Shown here piece after piece: positions 30,114-39,449 of a DNA stretch of 64,000 nt. The notes beneath the pieces are model-generated. The model saw only the letters and a program-made list of their open reading frames with translations, searched no databases and was not told where the DNA came from. The DNA lies in assembly GCF_001598375.1 (NCBI RefSeq), contig NZ_BCYV01000015.1:124001-188000 (forward strand). The letters are read 5' to 3'. The stretch's first letter is position 1. The number at the start of each line of letters is the position of its first letter. The position numbers and the translations under genes were made by a program. The DNA is from Novosphingobium capsulatum NBRC 12533 (GTDB lineage Bacteria > Pseudomonadota > Alphaproteobacteria > Sphingomonadales > Sphingomonadaceae).

Positions 30114-31186
30114 CCACGCCGGCGGCTGCGACGCGCCGGGTGGCACGGGCGCTTGATGCCCTGCGCCACGGCTGGGCGATCCGCGTAACGGATGCGGCCG
30201 GCGCGCTGGATCTGCTGCCGGCCGAAACCGGCTTTGCCCAGCCCGGGCTCTATGCCGCGCAGATGCTGATTTCGGCAGCACGCGCCGCCACGCTCAAGCT
30301 GGCGAACCAGCGTCACGCCGCCGTGCCCCATGCGCCGGTGCTGATTCACGCAGCCGAACCGTTCACACTCGCGAACGCACGCGATCTGGCTGATCCGGCG
30401 CACGATCTCGCCAGCCCGTTGCGCGGGCCATTTCGCGCCAGCCCGATCGCGTCGCTGGCCGGCGCCGAAGCCGCGATGGAACTGGCGCGGCTCGCCGGCA
30501 TCCTACCCGCATTCCTGGTCGGCAGCGGGATCGACGTGGCCGAAACCGTGGCCGCGGCCGATCTGGCGCAATTCAAGGACCCGCTCAATCTCACGATCCA
30601 GGCGCGCGCGCGCCTGCCGGTCGATGCTTGCGAAGAGGCAGAGATCATCGCCTTTCGCGCCCGTGACGATCTGCGCGAGCATGTCGCCTTGATCGTGGGG
30701 CAACAGGACAATGCCGTGCCGCCGCTGGTGCGGCTGCACAGCGAATGCCTGACCGGTGATATCCTTGGCAGTCTGAAATGCGATTGCGGCCCGCAGTTGC
30801 AGGCCGCCCTGGCACGGATGGCCGCCGAAACGACGCAGGGTGGCTGGGGCGTGCTGCTCTATCTGCGCCAGGAAGGCCGCGGCATCGGCCTGATCAACAA
30901 GCTGCGCGCCTATCAGTTGCAGGACCAGGGCTTTGACACGATCGATGCCAACGAACGCCTGGGCCTGCCTTCTGAAGCACGCGATTTTCCGGTGGCGGCG
31001 CGGATGCTGGACCTGATCGGGGCACGGCAGATCCGCCTGATGACCAACAACCCGGCCAAGGTCGCGGCGCTTGAAGCGCTGGGCGTAACCGTGCTGGAAC
31101 GGGTCGCCCACCAGTTGCCGGCCAACCCGCACAACGCGCGCTATCTCGAAACCAAGCGCGATCGCACCGGGCACTTGCTGAAGTAA
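30110..31186 (+). CDS. ribA: GTP cyclohydrolase II
   Basis: 358 residues from a TTG overlapping the xthA stop (TTGA). The C-terminal 200 residues are a complete GTP cyclohydrolase II: LVRLHSECLTGDILGSLKCDCGPQL with the three zinc cysteines, YLRQEGRGIGLINKLRAYQLQD, and MTNNPAKVAALEALGVTVLER. The N-terminal 150 residues (RRVARALDALRHGWAIRVTD onward) resemble a decayed DHBP synthase domain in position and length; I do not see its metal-binding acidic cluster. The enzyme starts riboflavin synthesis from GTP. No FMN riboswitch is present upstream. Confidence 0.9.
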   Translation: MTTPAAATRRVARALDALRHGWAIRVTDAAGALDLLPAETGFAQPGLYAAQMLISAARAATLKLANQRHAAVPHAPVLIHAAEPFTLANARDLADPAHDLASPLRGPFRASPIASLAGAEAAMELARLAGILPAFLVGSGIDVAETVAAADLAQFKDPLNLTIQARARLPVDACEEAEIIAFRARDDLREHVALIVGQQDNAVPPLVRLHSECLTGDILGSLKCDCGPQLQAALARMAAETTQGGWGVLLYLRQEGRGIGLINKLRAYQLQDQGFDTIDANERLGLPSEARDFPVAARMLDLIGARQIRLMTNNPAKVAALEALGVTVLERVAHQLPANPHNARYLETKRDRTGHLLK

Positions 31187-31219
31187 CGGCTCGGTGGGCT
31201 GGGTTTCCACCACCCCCAA

Positions 31220-31248
31220 CCCCCTCCTCGAAAGAAGAGGGGGCTTTT
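31220..31248 (+). terminator. Intrinsic terminator of ribA
   Basis: The 10-bp stem with one mismatch (CCCCCTCCTC, 31220-31229, with GAAGAGGGGG, 31234-31243) is followed by CTTTTCG. Confidence 0.75.
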
Positions 31249-31256
31249 CGTGTTGA

Positions 31257-31556
31257 TCAGAACGCGCGGAACATCACCAGCCCAACGCACAACACAAACA
31301 CCGCGGTACCGGCAATGCCCTTGGCCAGATCGGCCAGCGTAAAGCGATCGAGGTGATCGGCGCGAAAGCGGGCATAGCCGCGCCCGATCGTGTCGTTACT
31401 GGCGATCATCCCCACATCGAGGGCATTGGCCTCGCGCTTGAAGTAGTGGACGAGCATGCCGTGTTCCTCGGGCGTGACATCGGGATAGGCGGCAAGCAGG
31501 GCTTCGACATGCGCACGGCGGGCGAGCGCCGTGGCGCTCTGGGTCTGAATGGTCAT
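31257..31556 (-). CDS. Hypothetical protein with C-terminal membrane helix
   Basis: 99 residues. A soluble helical N-terminal part (ALARRAHVEALLAAYPDVTPEEHGMLVHYFKREANALDVGMIAS) ends in a single transmembrane segment (GIAGTAVFVLCVGLVMFRAF, residues 80-99). The layout recalls short anti-sigma-like or tail-anchored proteins, but no known domain is evident. AGAGAA precedes the ATG. It lies downstream of another small membrane protein gene on the same strand. Confidence 0.7.
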   Translation of the reverse strand: MTIQTQSATALARRAHVEALLAAYPDVTPEEHGMLVHYFKREANALDVGMIASNDTIGRGYARFRADHLDRFTLADLAKGIAGTAVFVLCVGLVMFRAF

Positions 31557-31625
31557 TTCTCTGGTATCCTGGCAAAAACGGTACAGGCCCGCGCCACCGA
31601 GAGCGCAGGGCGATCATGGTTTTTG

Positions 31626-31985
31626 TCAGGCGTGCGGGGGGGCCCGCGGGGTTCCAGGCGCGCGCAGCGGCGCAGTGGGCAATGGCGGCCCGGTGGCAGG
31701 TGGCGTCGCCTGGGCTTGGCGGGCCAGAATCGGCACCACCAGCAGCGGCAGCACCACGGCGATCGCCAGCAGGAGCGGCACGGGTGGCAACGCCACCATG
31801 CGTGCCACGGCCACGTGCGGCCGCGCGGGGGCCACGGCCACTTCCACGGTATCGACCGAAAAGGCTGAACCACTGCGCAGCGCAACCGGCGCCGCCCCGG
31901 GCGCCAGCGCGCTCAGGGCAATCGTCACGACCAGCAGTGCCGCCCACAGGCGGCCGGCCAGATGAAAGGGCAACCGGTTCAACAC
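31626..31985 (-). CDS. Hypothetical small membrane protein
   Basis: 119 residues from a GTG with TAGG eight bases upstream. There are two hydrophobic segments (about residues 11-32, LWAALLVVTIALSALAPGAA, and 68-88, PPVPLLLAIAVVLPLLVVPIL), then a proline- and alanine-rich tail. No family recognised. The gene start of 31257-31556 lies about 70 bases downstream, so the two may be co-transcribed. Confidence 0.55.
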   Translation of the reverse strand: MLNRLPFHLAGRLWAALLVVTIALSALAPGAAPVALRSGSAFSVDTVEVAVAPARPHVAVARMVALPPVPLLLAIAVVLPLLVVPILARQAQATPPATGPPLPTAPLRAPGTPRAPPHA

Positions 31986-32022
31986 GCGGGCAACCTAGGG
32001 AACGTGACGCCGCAGGGCAAGG

Positions 32023-33018
32023 TCAGCGCCGCTCGAACCGGGCGATGCCGGGGCCAAGCGCATTGTTGCCCACGGTGATCCGGTCACCAGACCAGTCTGC
32101 CACAAACACTGTCGGGCGCGACAGGCCGGGCACCAGCCGCGCGGTATTGCCGGTAATGGTCAGGCCATCGGCGCTGTGCTCATGGCCTTCGGCGGCATTG
32201 GCGATGAAAGTGCTGTAGTTTTCCTTGTCGCGTCCCTGGACGAACCAGTTGCCCGAAATCAGGCCCGTGGCGCCGATCGACAGGTCGATCATGTAGTTGG
32301 TGGTGTGCCCGCGGCTATCGTCAAAGCTCGAATCGGTCACTTCGATGCGGCCGGCATGGCTTTTCACGTAATGGCCGCCGGTGCCCTGCTCGAAGCGGCT
32401 GCGGCGGATCACGACGCTGGCCTCGTCACCGAAATAGAGCGAATGCGCGCAGGACAGCCCACGATCGCAGCGGCCTAGCCGGGTAAAGGTCGATTGTTCG
32501 ATCACCACGTGGCCAGCGGGGAAGTTGGCGGAAAGAATGCCTTGCTCGCTATCGCGGAACCAGGCCTCGCGCACGGTCAGGTCACCGCGTTCGAGCCGGA
32601 TACCCGCGCCATTGGCATCAAACGCACGCATGTTCTGGAACACCAGTCCTTCCACGCGCATCGATTGCCCGCGCATGACGAGCGCGGCCTTTTCCTCGCA
32701 CACCTTGCCATCGAAGATCGCCTGGCCGGGGACGGCCGCGACATACGTCACATTGCCATGGGGCTGCACGCCGCAATCGTGCCAGGTGCCGGGCGCGATG
32801 CGGATGGTGCCGTCGCCCTCGCCCAGCGAATTGATCGCATCCTGCAGATGGTCATACCCCTTGCCGGTTTCGACCACAGTGAATGGAGCGCCACCGGGCG
32901 CTGACTGCGCCAGCAGGGCACCAGCAGGAATCGCGGCGAGAACGGCCACGGACAGGAGCATCAGACGCTGCCGCAACGTGCGGTGCCGGCTCAGGCGGGT
33001 TTGTATTTCGGTCAGCAT
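32023..33018 (-). CDS. Right-handed parallel beta-helix protein
   Basis: 331 residues. A hydrophobic signal or anchor (LMLLSVAVLAAIPAGALLAQ) follows a basic start. The mature part has about ten beta-helix rungs: DAINSLGEGDGTIRIAPGTW, MRGQSMRVEGLVFQNM, GAGIRLERGDLTVREAWFRDSEQGILSANFPAGHVVIEQSTFTRLG, DEASVVIRRSRFEQGTGGHYVKS. This is the architecture of polysaccharide lyases, C5-epimerases and surface proteins; the activity is not determined by sequence. I use ATG 33018, with GGGGAG upstream; a GTG at 33039 is the alternative. Confidence 0.75.
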   Translation of the reverse strand: MLTEIQTRLSRHRTLRQRLMLLSVAVLAAIPAGALLAQSAPGGAPFTVVETGKGYDHLQDAINSLGEGDGTIRIAPGTWHDCGVQPHGNVTYVAAVPGQAIFDGKVCEEKAALVMRGQSMRVEGLVFQNMRAFDANGAGIRLERGDLTVREAWFRDSEQGILSANFPAGHVVIEQSTFTRLGRCDRGLSCAHSLYFGDEASVVIRRSRFEQGTGGHYVKSHAGRIEVTDSSFDDSRGHTTNYMIDLSIGATGLISGNWFVQGRDKENYSTFIANAAEGHEHSADGLTITGNTARLVPGLSRPTVFVADWSGDRITVGNNALGPGIARFERR

Positions 33019-33142
33019 GGCGTTCACTCGGCTCCCCACCTATTGCAGGCAGCCTAGCGAAAAATGGTTGACCGTCCATTTAGGTTCCAGCGCCGGCTGT
33101 GCCACGCCGGGGCACACCCTGCCATCAGGCCGATGGTCGCAA

Positions 33143-34945
33143 CTAGAGGTGCGCGCGGATCACGGCGAGGAAGCGGTCACCATAGGCATCACGCTTGCGC
33201 GTGCCGACGCCGCCGATCGCCGCCATCTCAGCCAGCGACGTGGGCCGTGCCGCCGCCATCTCACGCAGCACTGCATCGTGAAACACCACATAGGGCGGCA
33301 CATTGGCTTCCTGCGCGATTTCCCGGCGGAGTGCGCGCAGTGCATCGAACAGCGGATCACCCACGGGATTGAGCGCGGCACCACTGCCGGCCTTGCCCCG
33401 GCGCCGGCTGCCGCCACGTTCGCGCAGCGGCGGCAGGACGACGTCGACCCGCGCCTGCCCTTTGAGGATTTCACGCGCATCGCCGCCCAGCGCCAGGCCG
33501 CCATGTTCGGTCGGCAACAGGCTGCCGCGCGCCTGGAGTGCACGCGCCAGCGCCTTGAGCAAGGGCGCCTGATCGGACGGCACGATGCCGAACACCGAAA
33601 GCTGATCGTGGCCGCGCGCGGTCACGCGTTCATCGGCCACGCCGGTAAGCACCTTTTCGAGGTGGCCCAGGCCATAGCTTTGCCCGGTGCGATAGACTGC
33701 CGACAGCAGCTTCTGCGCCAGCTCGGTGGCATCGGTCAGCCCTGGCGGATCGAGGCAATTGTCGCAATTGCCGCACGAGGCCGGCGGATCTTCGCCAAAG
33801 TGGCGCAGCAGCACGGCGCGGCGGCAGGCCGGGGTTTCGACCAGGCCAGCCAGCGCATCCAGGCGGGTGCGCTCGCCCTGGCGGCGGGTCTCGTCCACTT
33901 CAGCCAGGCGCTGGCGCGCGCGCGCGAAATCGTCTGCCCCCCACAGCAGCAGCGCCACCGAGGGATCGCCGTCGCGCCCGGCACGGCCGGTTTCCTGGTA
34001 ATAGCCCTCGATCGACTTGGGCAGGCCGGCATGGGCGACAAAGCGCACGTCGGGCTTGTCGATGCCCATGCCAAACGCCACCGTTGCCACGATCACCATG
34101 TCTTCGCTGGTGACGAAAGCTTCCTGGTTGGCCGCGCGCGTTTCAGCCGGCAGCCCGGCGTGATAGGGCAGCACGCTGCGGCCGGTCTCGCCCAATTGCT
34201 CGGCCAGCTTTTCCACCTGTGCGCGGGTGGGCGCATAGACCACACCGGGGCCGGGATTTTCGGCAATGAAGCGGGTCAACTGGCGCAGCGGATTGTCGCG
34301 CGGGGCGATGCGATACTGGATGTTGGGGCGATCGAACCCGGCCACGATCAGGCCATCGTGGGGAATGCCCAGCTGTTCGAGGATATCGGCGCGGGTGTGG
34401 CGATCGGCCGTGGCCGTCAGCGCCAGCCGCGGCACATCGGGAAACGCGTCCATCATCGGGCGCAGCAGGCGGTAATCGGGGCGGAAATCGTGGCCCCATT
34501 CCGAAACGCAGTGCGCCTCGTCGATCGCGAACAGCGCCAGCGGCGCCTTGCCCAGCAGCTCGCGGAAATGCGGCTGGCTGGCGCGTTCCGGCGCGACATA
34601 GAGCAGGTCGAGCTCGCCATTGCGGAACCGCTCGATCGTCCATTCGCGGTCGGTATCCACGCTGGTCAGCGCGGCAGCGCGGATGCCGTTGGCCGTGGCC
34701 GAGCGCAACTGGTCGTGCATCAGTGCGATCAGCGGCGAAACCACCACGCAGGTGCCCGGCAGCATCACCGCCGGCAATTGATAGGTAAGCGACTTGCCCG
34801 CCCCAGTGGGCATGACCGCCAGGGTGGATCGCCCGCCGAGCACGCGGCCCACCACCTGGTCCTGCACCCCGCGAAAGCCGGAAAAGCCAAAAACCTGCGC
34901 CAGGCGCTGGCGCGCGGCATCAAGATCGGGCGAAAGATCGGGCAT
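33143..34945 (-). CDS. recQ: ATP-dependent DNA helicase RecQ
   Basis: About 600 residues. Helicase motifs: FRGVQDQVV (motif 0), MPTGAGKSLTYQLPA (Walker A), LFAIDEAHCVSEWGHDFRPDY (DEAH and aromatic loop), LALTATAD, VVYAPTRAQVEKLAEQL, and FGMGIDKPDVRFVAHAGLPKSIEGYYQETGRAGRDG with the arginine finger. The zinc site includes CGNCDNC. An RQC domain follows, and one HRDC domain forms the C-terminus ([33 protein letters not shown]). It unwinds recombination and repair intermediates. A GTG at 34957 is an alternative start. Confidence 0.95.
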   Translation of the reverse strand: MPDLSPDLDAARQRLAQVFGFSGFRGVQDQVVGRVLGGRSTLAVMPTGAGKSLTYQLPAVMLPGTCVVVSPLIALMHDQLRSATANGIRAAALTSVDTDREWTIERFRNGELDLLYVAPERASQPHFRELLGKAPLALFAIDEAHCVSEWGHDFRPDYRLLRPMMDAFPDVPRLALTATADRHTRADILEQLGIPHDGLIVAGFDRPNIQYRIAPRDNPLRQLTRFIAENPGPGVVYAPTRAQVEKLAEQLGETGRSVLPYHAGLPAETRAANQEAFVTSEDMVIVATVAFGMGIDKPDVRFVAHAGLPKSIEGYYQETGRAGRDGDPSVALLLWGADDFARARQRLAEVDETRRQGERTRLDALAGLVETPACRRAVLLRHFGEDPPASCGNCDNCLDPPGLTDATELAQKLLSAVYRTGQSYGLGHLEKVLTGVADERVTARGHDQLSVFGIVPSDQAPLLKALARALQARGSLLPTEHGGLALGGDAREILKGQARVDVVLPPLRERGGSRRRGKAGSGAALNPVGDPLFDALRALRREIAQEANVPPYVVFHDAVLREMAAARPTSLAEMAAIGGVGTRKRDAYGDRFLAVIRAHL

Positions 34946-35017
34946 AACGGCAGTCACGCCGCCGCCTATGGCAGATAGGGGCGCACCCGGCTAGCCCAAG
35001 CGCCTAACGCAGAAGGG

Positions 35018-35497
35018 CTAGCCCAGCAGCCCCGCCAGCATCGGCGGCAGGCCGATCGTCCTGATCATCTGCACCACCACGAACAGCAGCACCAGCGAAA
35101 GCAGGCCCCAGGCGCCCCATGTGAACGGGCCGAGCACAGTGGCGCGGGTGGGATCGGCCGGATCATACCACACGGTATAGGCGCCCGATGGCTTCCACCC
35201 GCGATGGACCCAGCGATGCACCAGCGCGCGCCGCTCGATGCCGTCCTGGTCGCGAAAGCGGATTTCGTCCTCGATGTAGCGGGTATCGTCGCCATCGCGC
35301 CAGTTCCACCCGCGCGAGGTGAACATCGTCATCCCCAAAGACCAGAAATCCTCGGACTGCTGGCCCTCGTTGTAATCGCTGCGCCAGACCATTGCCGGCG
35401 CGGGGCACCAGGTGCCGAACAGGCACAGCGCCCGCCACACGCAGAATACGAAGAACAGCCAGCACGCCAGTGCCGCCAGGACAAGGAAATCGGCCAT
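35018..35497 (-). CDS. DUF3592-like membrane protein
   Basis: 159 residues with membrane helices at both ends (FLVLAALACWLFFVFCVWRALCLFG and WGLLSLVLLFVVVQMIRTIGL). The extracytoplasmic middle has IRFRDQDGIERRALVHRWVHRGWKPSGAYTVWYDPADPTRATVLG; the VWYDPADPTRA phrase is typical of DUF3592 proteins. Function unknown. It sits alone between recQ and the antiporter gene, all on the minus strand, 24 bases from the antiporter stop. Confidence 0.75.
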   Translation of the reverse strand: MADFLVLAALACWLFFVFCVWRALCLFGTWCPAPAMVWRSDYNEGQQSEDFWSLGMTMFTSRGWNWRDGDDTRYIEDEIRFRDQDGIERRALVHRWVHRGWKPSGAYTVWYDPADPTRATVLGPFTWGAWGLLSLVLLFVVVQMIRTIGLPPMLAGLLG

Positions 35498-35521
35498 GGC
35501 TCCTGTCCTAGCGGCAATCCG

Positions 35522-36748
35522 TCAAGAATTTGCTGCTGCCAGCGCCTTGAGCTTGGGCCGGACGATCGGCATGGTCAGCATCGTGCTCAACACCGCCATC
35601 AGCAGCAGCGCGGTGAACGCCTCGGGCGTGATGATCTTCTTGTCGAGCAGGACGTTGACGAAGATGATCATGATCAGCGCCTTGGTCTGGAGCATCCACC
35701 CGATCACGCTGGCCTCGCCCTTTTTCCAGCCCAGGATGCGGCCAGCGAGGTGCACGCCGATCAGCTTGCCGGCTACCGAAGCCACCAGCAGCAACACCGC
35801 CGCGCCCAGCACGGCCGTCAGGCCCAGCCCGCCGACCTGGCCCCATTGCGTGCGCAGGCCGGTGGACAGGAAGAACACCGGCATCACCGCCAGCAGCAGG
35901 AAATGGCGGAACGCGTCGCGCCGCCCCTGCTCGAACCAGCGCGCGTCGAGCACCGCACCGGCCAGGAACGCGCCGACCATGAAATGCAGGCCCGACCAAT
36001 CGGCGGCAAAACCCACCGCCGCCAGCCAGACCAGTGCGATATGCCAGCGATCATCCTCGCGCACACGCGCCATCAGCCGGCGCAGGCCCCAGGCCGCCAC
36101 GGCAAACACCACCAGGAACAGGCCCTGGCGCCCGATGCGCTGCCAATCGAGCAGGATAAGCGCCAGCACGCCCCAGATCGCCACATCGTCCATGCTGGCA
36201 TAGCGCAGCAGGCGCTGGCCCAGCGCCGTGCGGAAGATGCCGAGCTTTTCCATCAGCAGCACCAGAATGGGCAGCGCAGTAACGGCACAGGCCATGCCCA
36301 TGCCGGCAACGCCCTGCCCCCAGGTGCCCTTGGGGCCAAGCCAGCCCGGCACGGTGAGCAGCGCGGCCGCCGCCACCGCGCCCAGCAGCAGCGGGGTAAG
36401 CAGCGCGCAACTGGCGGTGATCAGGGTTTCGCGGGCATTGCCCCAGGCATCGGCCAGATCGAGTTCCACCCCGGCGATGAACACGAACAGGCTGACCGCC
36501 CACCAGGCCACGCCGTTGAGCGCGCCGATCACCTGCGGGTTGAACACGAACGCGTAATAGCCGGGATAGAGCGCGCCCAGCACGCCCGGCCCGAGCAGGA
36601 TGCCGCCGACGATCTGCACCACCACCAGCGGCGCATGATCATCACGGTTGAACACGCGCCAGACCAGCCATGGCACCGCCAGGATGATCGTCAACGCGAT
36701 CAGGAAGATTTCACTGGTCCCCATGCCGGTGCCCGTGACCGTACCCAT
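35522..36748 (-). CDS. Cation:proton antiporter (CPA2/KefB-like)
   Basis: 408 residues with about 11-12 membrane helices. It has LVVVQIVGGILLGPGVLGALYPG, SLFVFIAGVELDLADAWGNARETLI with the conserved GxELD-type acidic site, ALPILVLLMEKLGIFRT and KKGEASVIGWMLQTKALIMIIFVNVLLDKKIITPEAF. It exchanges sodium or potassium for protons at the inner membrane; the ion is unknown. There is no C-terminal TrkA-N domain, unlike KefB/KefC. AGGAG six bases before the ATG supports this start. Confidence 0.85.
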   Translation of the reverse strand: MGTVTGTGMGTSEIFLIALTIILAVPWLVWRVFNRDDHAPLVVVQIVGGILLGPGVLGALYPGYYAFVFNPQVIGALNGVAWWAVSLFVFIAGVELDLADAWGNARETLITASCALLTPLLLGAVAAAALLTVPGWLGPKGTWGQGVAGMGMACAVTALPILVLLMEKLGIFRTALGQRLLRYASMDDVAIWGVLALILLDWQRIGRQGLFLVVFAVAAWGLRRLMARVREDDRWHIALVWLAAVGFAADWSGLHFMVGAFLAGAVLDARWFEQGRRDAFRHFLLLAVMPVFFLSTGLRTQWGQVGGLGLTAVLGAAVLLLVASVAGKLIGVHLAGRILGWKKGEASVIGWMLQTKALIMIIFVNVLLDKKIITPEAFTALLLMAVLSTMLTMPIVRPKLKALAAANS

Positions 36749-36848
36749 GTCCCGCTCCTACCCCCCAAAATGCCCCGGCACACTTGCCGTGGGTCAAGGC
36801 GGGCTCCATCTGGCACAGTATCGTGTTGGTGCAAGAGGAGCGACCGCC

Positions 36849-37154
36849 ATGGCGTTTGATCTGCGAAACGCACTGCTGCGCAAGGAGGAATACGAATCCG
36901 CACGCCTCACCGCGTTCGAATTTGCCGAAACGGTGCGCGCGCTCAAGGCGATAGCGGCCGACCGCGCGCTGCATCCGCGCCCTTTGCTTGACGCCATGGT
37001 CGAGCAGGGTCTTGCCAGCGCACTAACCATGATCGCGCGGCAGGCGGGGCAGAGCGCCGACGCGGTGGAGGGCGCATTCCTGCGGGCCAGGGCCAGGGCA
37101 CGCGCAGACCTGATCGCGCTCCATGGCGATCCCTCGCCCGTGCGGCTGGGTTAA
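36849..37154 (+). CDS. Small hypothetical protein, tandem paralogue A
   Basis: 101 residues, soluble, mainly helical and very rich in alanine, arginine and leucine. AGAGGAG lies eight bases upstream of the ATG. It aligns by eye with the next gene: both have an Ala-Arg start helix (ARLTAFEFAETVRALKAIAA here), then a GL-x2-AL-x3-A-x-QAG segment (QGLASALTMIARQAG here) and an arginine-rich end with FL-x2-RA. No family name known. It lies divergent from the antiporter gene and 400 bases before fumC. Confidence 0.75.
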   Translation: MAFDLRNALLRKEEYESARLTAFEFAETVRALKAIAADRALHPRPLLDAMVEQGLASALTMIARQAGQSADAVEGAFLRARARARADLIALHGDPSPVRLG

Positions 37155-37246
37155 GCCCCTCCGCATTATGCCTATGCCCTCCCTTAAAGCCCTGCCCGTC
37201 CGGCAACTGCTAGCCTCTGTCCGGCAACAACGGCAGGAGCAACGGC

Positions 37247-37507
37247 ATGGATATGCACCACAGCTTTTCCCCTTCGGCGGAATGGCGCGCGGCACGCGAG
37301 AGCGAACTGGAATTCATCGAGATGGCCCGCGCGATCCGCGATCTGGCGCGCGAGTTGGGCGTTGCGCCCGACCAGGCGGTGGATCGCCTGGCCGAGCGCG
37401 GCCTGCCTGCCGCACTGTCCCTTCTGGCCGAACAGGCCGGCCCCACGGTCGAAGCCCGCTTTCTTCAGCGCCGCGCGCAGGCCGCAACAACGCACCGCCC
37501 ACTTTGA
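37247..37507 (+). CDS. Small hypothetical protein, tandem paralogue B
   Basis: 86 residues: [56 protein letters not shown], ending in [15 protein letters not shown]. Clear resemblance to the preceding gene over the middle 60 residues indicates an old tandem duplication. GGAG precedes the ATG. It ends 46 bases before fumC and could be co-transcribed. It may be a small regulator or assembly factor; there is no motif to say which. Confidence 0.75.
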   Translation: MDMHHSFSPSAEWRAARESELEFIEMARAIRDLARELGVAPDQAVDRLAERGLPAALSLLAEQAGPTVEARFLQRRAQAATTHRPL

Positions 37508-37553
37508 CACCGCCGGGGTCCACGCCGCCCCGGCGCCGCGAAAGGACCCCGGC

Positions 37554-38933
37554 ATGACCACCCGCATCGAAAGCGACAGCATCGGCACGATCCCGGTGCC
37601 CAATACCGCCTATTGGGGCGCGCAGACCCAGCGCTCGATCGAGAATTTCCCGTTCGGCGCGGGCGAGCGCATGCCGATCGGCATCGTCCACGCCCTGGCC
37701 CTGGTCAAGCAGGCTGCCGCCCGCGTCAACCGCGCCCATGGGCTCGATGGCAGGCTGGCCGATGCCATCGAAAAGGCCGCCGCCGAAGTGGTGGCCGGGC
37801 ATCACGATGACCAGTTCCCGCTGGTGATCTGGCAGACCGGCAGTGGCACGCAGAGCAATATGAACGTCAACGAGGTGATCGCCGGCCGCGCCAACGAGGA
37901 ACTGGCCGGCACGCGCGGCGGCAAGAGCCCGGTGCACCCCAACGACCATGTGAACCGCGGGCAATCGTCGAACGACAGCTTTCCCACCGCGCTACACGTG
38001 GCAGCGGTGGTTGCGCTCAACCGTGACCTGCTGCCCGCACTCGACCTGCTGACCGGATCGCTCGACACGGCAGCGCGCGAATGGGCCGGGATCGTCAAGA
38101 TCGGGCGCACCCATCTGCAGGATGCCACGCCGCTGACGCTGGGGCAGGAATTTTCCGGCTATGTCCAGCAATTGCGCGATGCCCATCAGCGCTTGCGCCA
38201 TGCCGAGGAGCACCTGCTGCGCCTCGCCCAGGGCGGCACGGCGGTGGGCACCGGGCTCAACGCGCCAGAGGGCTTTGCCGAGGCAATGGCCGCACAGTTG
38301 GCCGACCTTACCGGCCATGCCTTCGTCCCGGCGCCGAATCGGTTCGAAGCGTTGGCGAGCAATGATGCCCTGGTGCAGTTTTCTGCTACCCTGGCGACGC
38401 TCGCCGTGGCGCTGACCAAGATCGCCAACGATATCCGCCTCCTGGGATCAGGTCCACGGTCTGGGCTGGGCGAGCTTGACCTGCCGGCCAACGAACCGGG
38501 CAGTTCGATTATGCCGGGCAAGGTCAATCCCACGCAGTGCGAGATGCTGACCATGGTGGCCGCGCAAGTGATCGGCAACCACCAGGCGGTGACGCTGGGC
38601 GGCCTGCAGGGGCATCTGGAACTCAACGTGTTCAAGCCGATGATCGGCGCGGCGGTGCTGCGCTCGGTTCACCTCTTGGCCGTGGGCATGGAAAGCTTTG
38701 CCGTGCGCTGTGTCGACGGGATCGAGCCCAACACGCGCCGCATTGCCGAACTGGTCGATCGCTCGCTGATGCTGGTAACGGCGCTGGCGCCCGAAATCGG
38801 CTATGACAATGCCGCCAAGATCGCCAAGCACGCCCATGCCGCCGGCATGACGCTGCGCGAGGCCGGGCTGGCGCTGGGCTTGGTGGATGAAGCCACGTTC
38901 GACCGCCTGGTCCGGCCGCAGGACATGGTGTGA
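37554..38933 (+). CDS. fumC: Fumarate hydratase class II
   Basis: 459 residues from ATG with AAGGA eight bases upstream. Signatures: [65 protein letters not shown], and the fumarase/aspartase signature [15 protein letters not shown] with the catalytic serine. The iron-independent tetrameric enzyme converts fumarate and malate in the TCA cycle. The next gene is convergent. Confidence 0.96.
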   Translation: MTTRIESDSIGTIPVPNTAYWGAQTQRSIENFPFGAGERMPIGIVHALALVKQAAARVNRAHGLDGRLADAIEKAAAEVVAGHHDDQFPLVIWQTGSGTQSNMNVNEVIAGRANEELAGTRGGKSPVHPNDHVNRGQSSNDSFPTALHVAAVVALNRDLLPALDLLTGSLDTAAREWAGIVKIGRTHLQDATPLTLGQEFSGYVQQLRDAHQRLRHAEEHLLRLAQGGTAVGTGLNAPEGFAEAMAAQLADLTGHAFVPAPNRFEALASNDALVQFSATLATLAVALTKIANDIRLLGSGPRSGLGELDLPANEPGSSIMPGKVNPTQCEMLTMVAAQVIGNHQAVTLGGLQGHLELNVFKPMIGAAVLRSVHLLAVGMESFAVRCVDGIEPNTRRIAELVDRSLMLVTALAPEIGYDNAAKIAKHAHAAGMTLREAGLALGLVDEATFDRLVRPQDMV

Positions 38934-38950
38934 GGGATTTGCCCCTCCGT

Positions 38951-38989
38951 CAGGCCTGTGGCCTGCCACCTCCCCGCCACGCGGGGAGG
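38951..38989 (+). terminator. Paired hairpins after fumC
   Basis: CAGGCC-TGT-GGCCTG (38951-38965) is followed by CCTCCCCG/CGGGGAGG (38969-38976 with 38982-38989) and ATCTTGTGTT. The T-run is weak. The composition also fits a dispersed REP-like element. Confidence 0.45.
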
Positions 38990-39029
38990 ATCTTGTGTTC
39001 GGCACGCCATCGCGCGCAGGCTTTTGTAT

Positions 39030-39449
39030 TCAATCCAGCCGGACTTTGCCGCGGCCGGCCTTGACCGCGCCACGGATCTTCTTGCCTTGCAGGCGCTGCA
39101 CCTTGCCTACGCGATTGAGGCGCGACTTGGCGCGCTTTTCCGGCAGCTTGCACGCGTCGCGCAGCAGGTCGGCCAGCCGGGTGCGGGCGTCTTCGCGGTT
39201 GGCTTCCTGCGTGCGAAAGCGGCGCGCGGTCAGCACGATCTCGCCGCCAGCGGTAAACTTGCTGCCGGCCAGTTCCTTGAGCCGGTGAAACACCGGCGGG
39301 GCCAGGCGCAAGGCGAACACGTTGATGCGCAGTTGCACCGCGGTGGCCACCTTGTTGACATTCTGCCCGCCCGGCCCGGCAGCGGCGATGAAGCTTTCCT
39401 CCACAAGGCCCATGGCACGGGCCACGATCGCCTCGGGAGTGTCGGTCAC
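39030..39449 (-). CDS. arfB: Alternative ribosome-rescue factor ArfB
   Basis: 139 residues. The peptidyl-tRNA hydrolase GGQ motif is in FIAAAGPGGQNVNKVATAVQLRIN. The C-terminal basic tail (RAKSRLNRVGKVQRLQGKKIRGAVKAGRGKV) is the part that enters the empty mRNA channel of stalled ribosomes. ArfB releases nascent chains on non-stop complexes. Its start overlaps the stop of the upstream pseudouridine synthase gene by ATGA. Confidence 0.92.
   Translation of the reverse strand: MTDTPEAIVARAMGLVEESFIAAAGPGGQNVNKVATAVQLRINVFALRLAPPVFHRLKELAGSKFTAGGEIVLTARRFRTQEANREDARTRLADLLRDACKLPEKRAKSRLNRVGKVQRLQGKKIRGAVKAGRGKVRLD

Noticed and set aside
28863..30281. Open frames across the palindrome between lolA and xthA
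   Set aside because: Their translations follow the inverted repeat and have no family resemblance; they contain the terminators.
29322..31186. FMN riboswitch controlling ribA
   Set aside because: ribA starts inside the xthA stop codon, leaving no leader, and no RFN-like fold is seen before xthA.
33063..33088. GGAAC-N17-CATT on the minus strand before the beta-helix gene as an EcfG promoter
   Set aside because: One mismatch in the -10 element and no other support.
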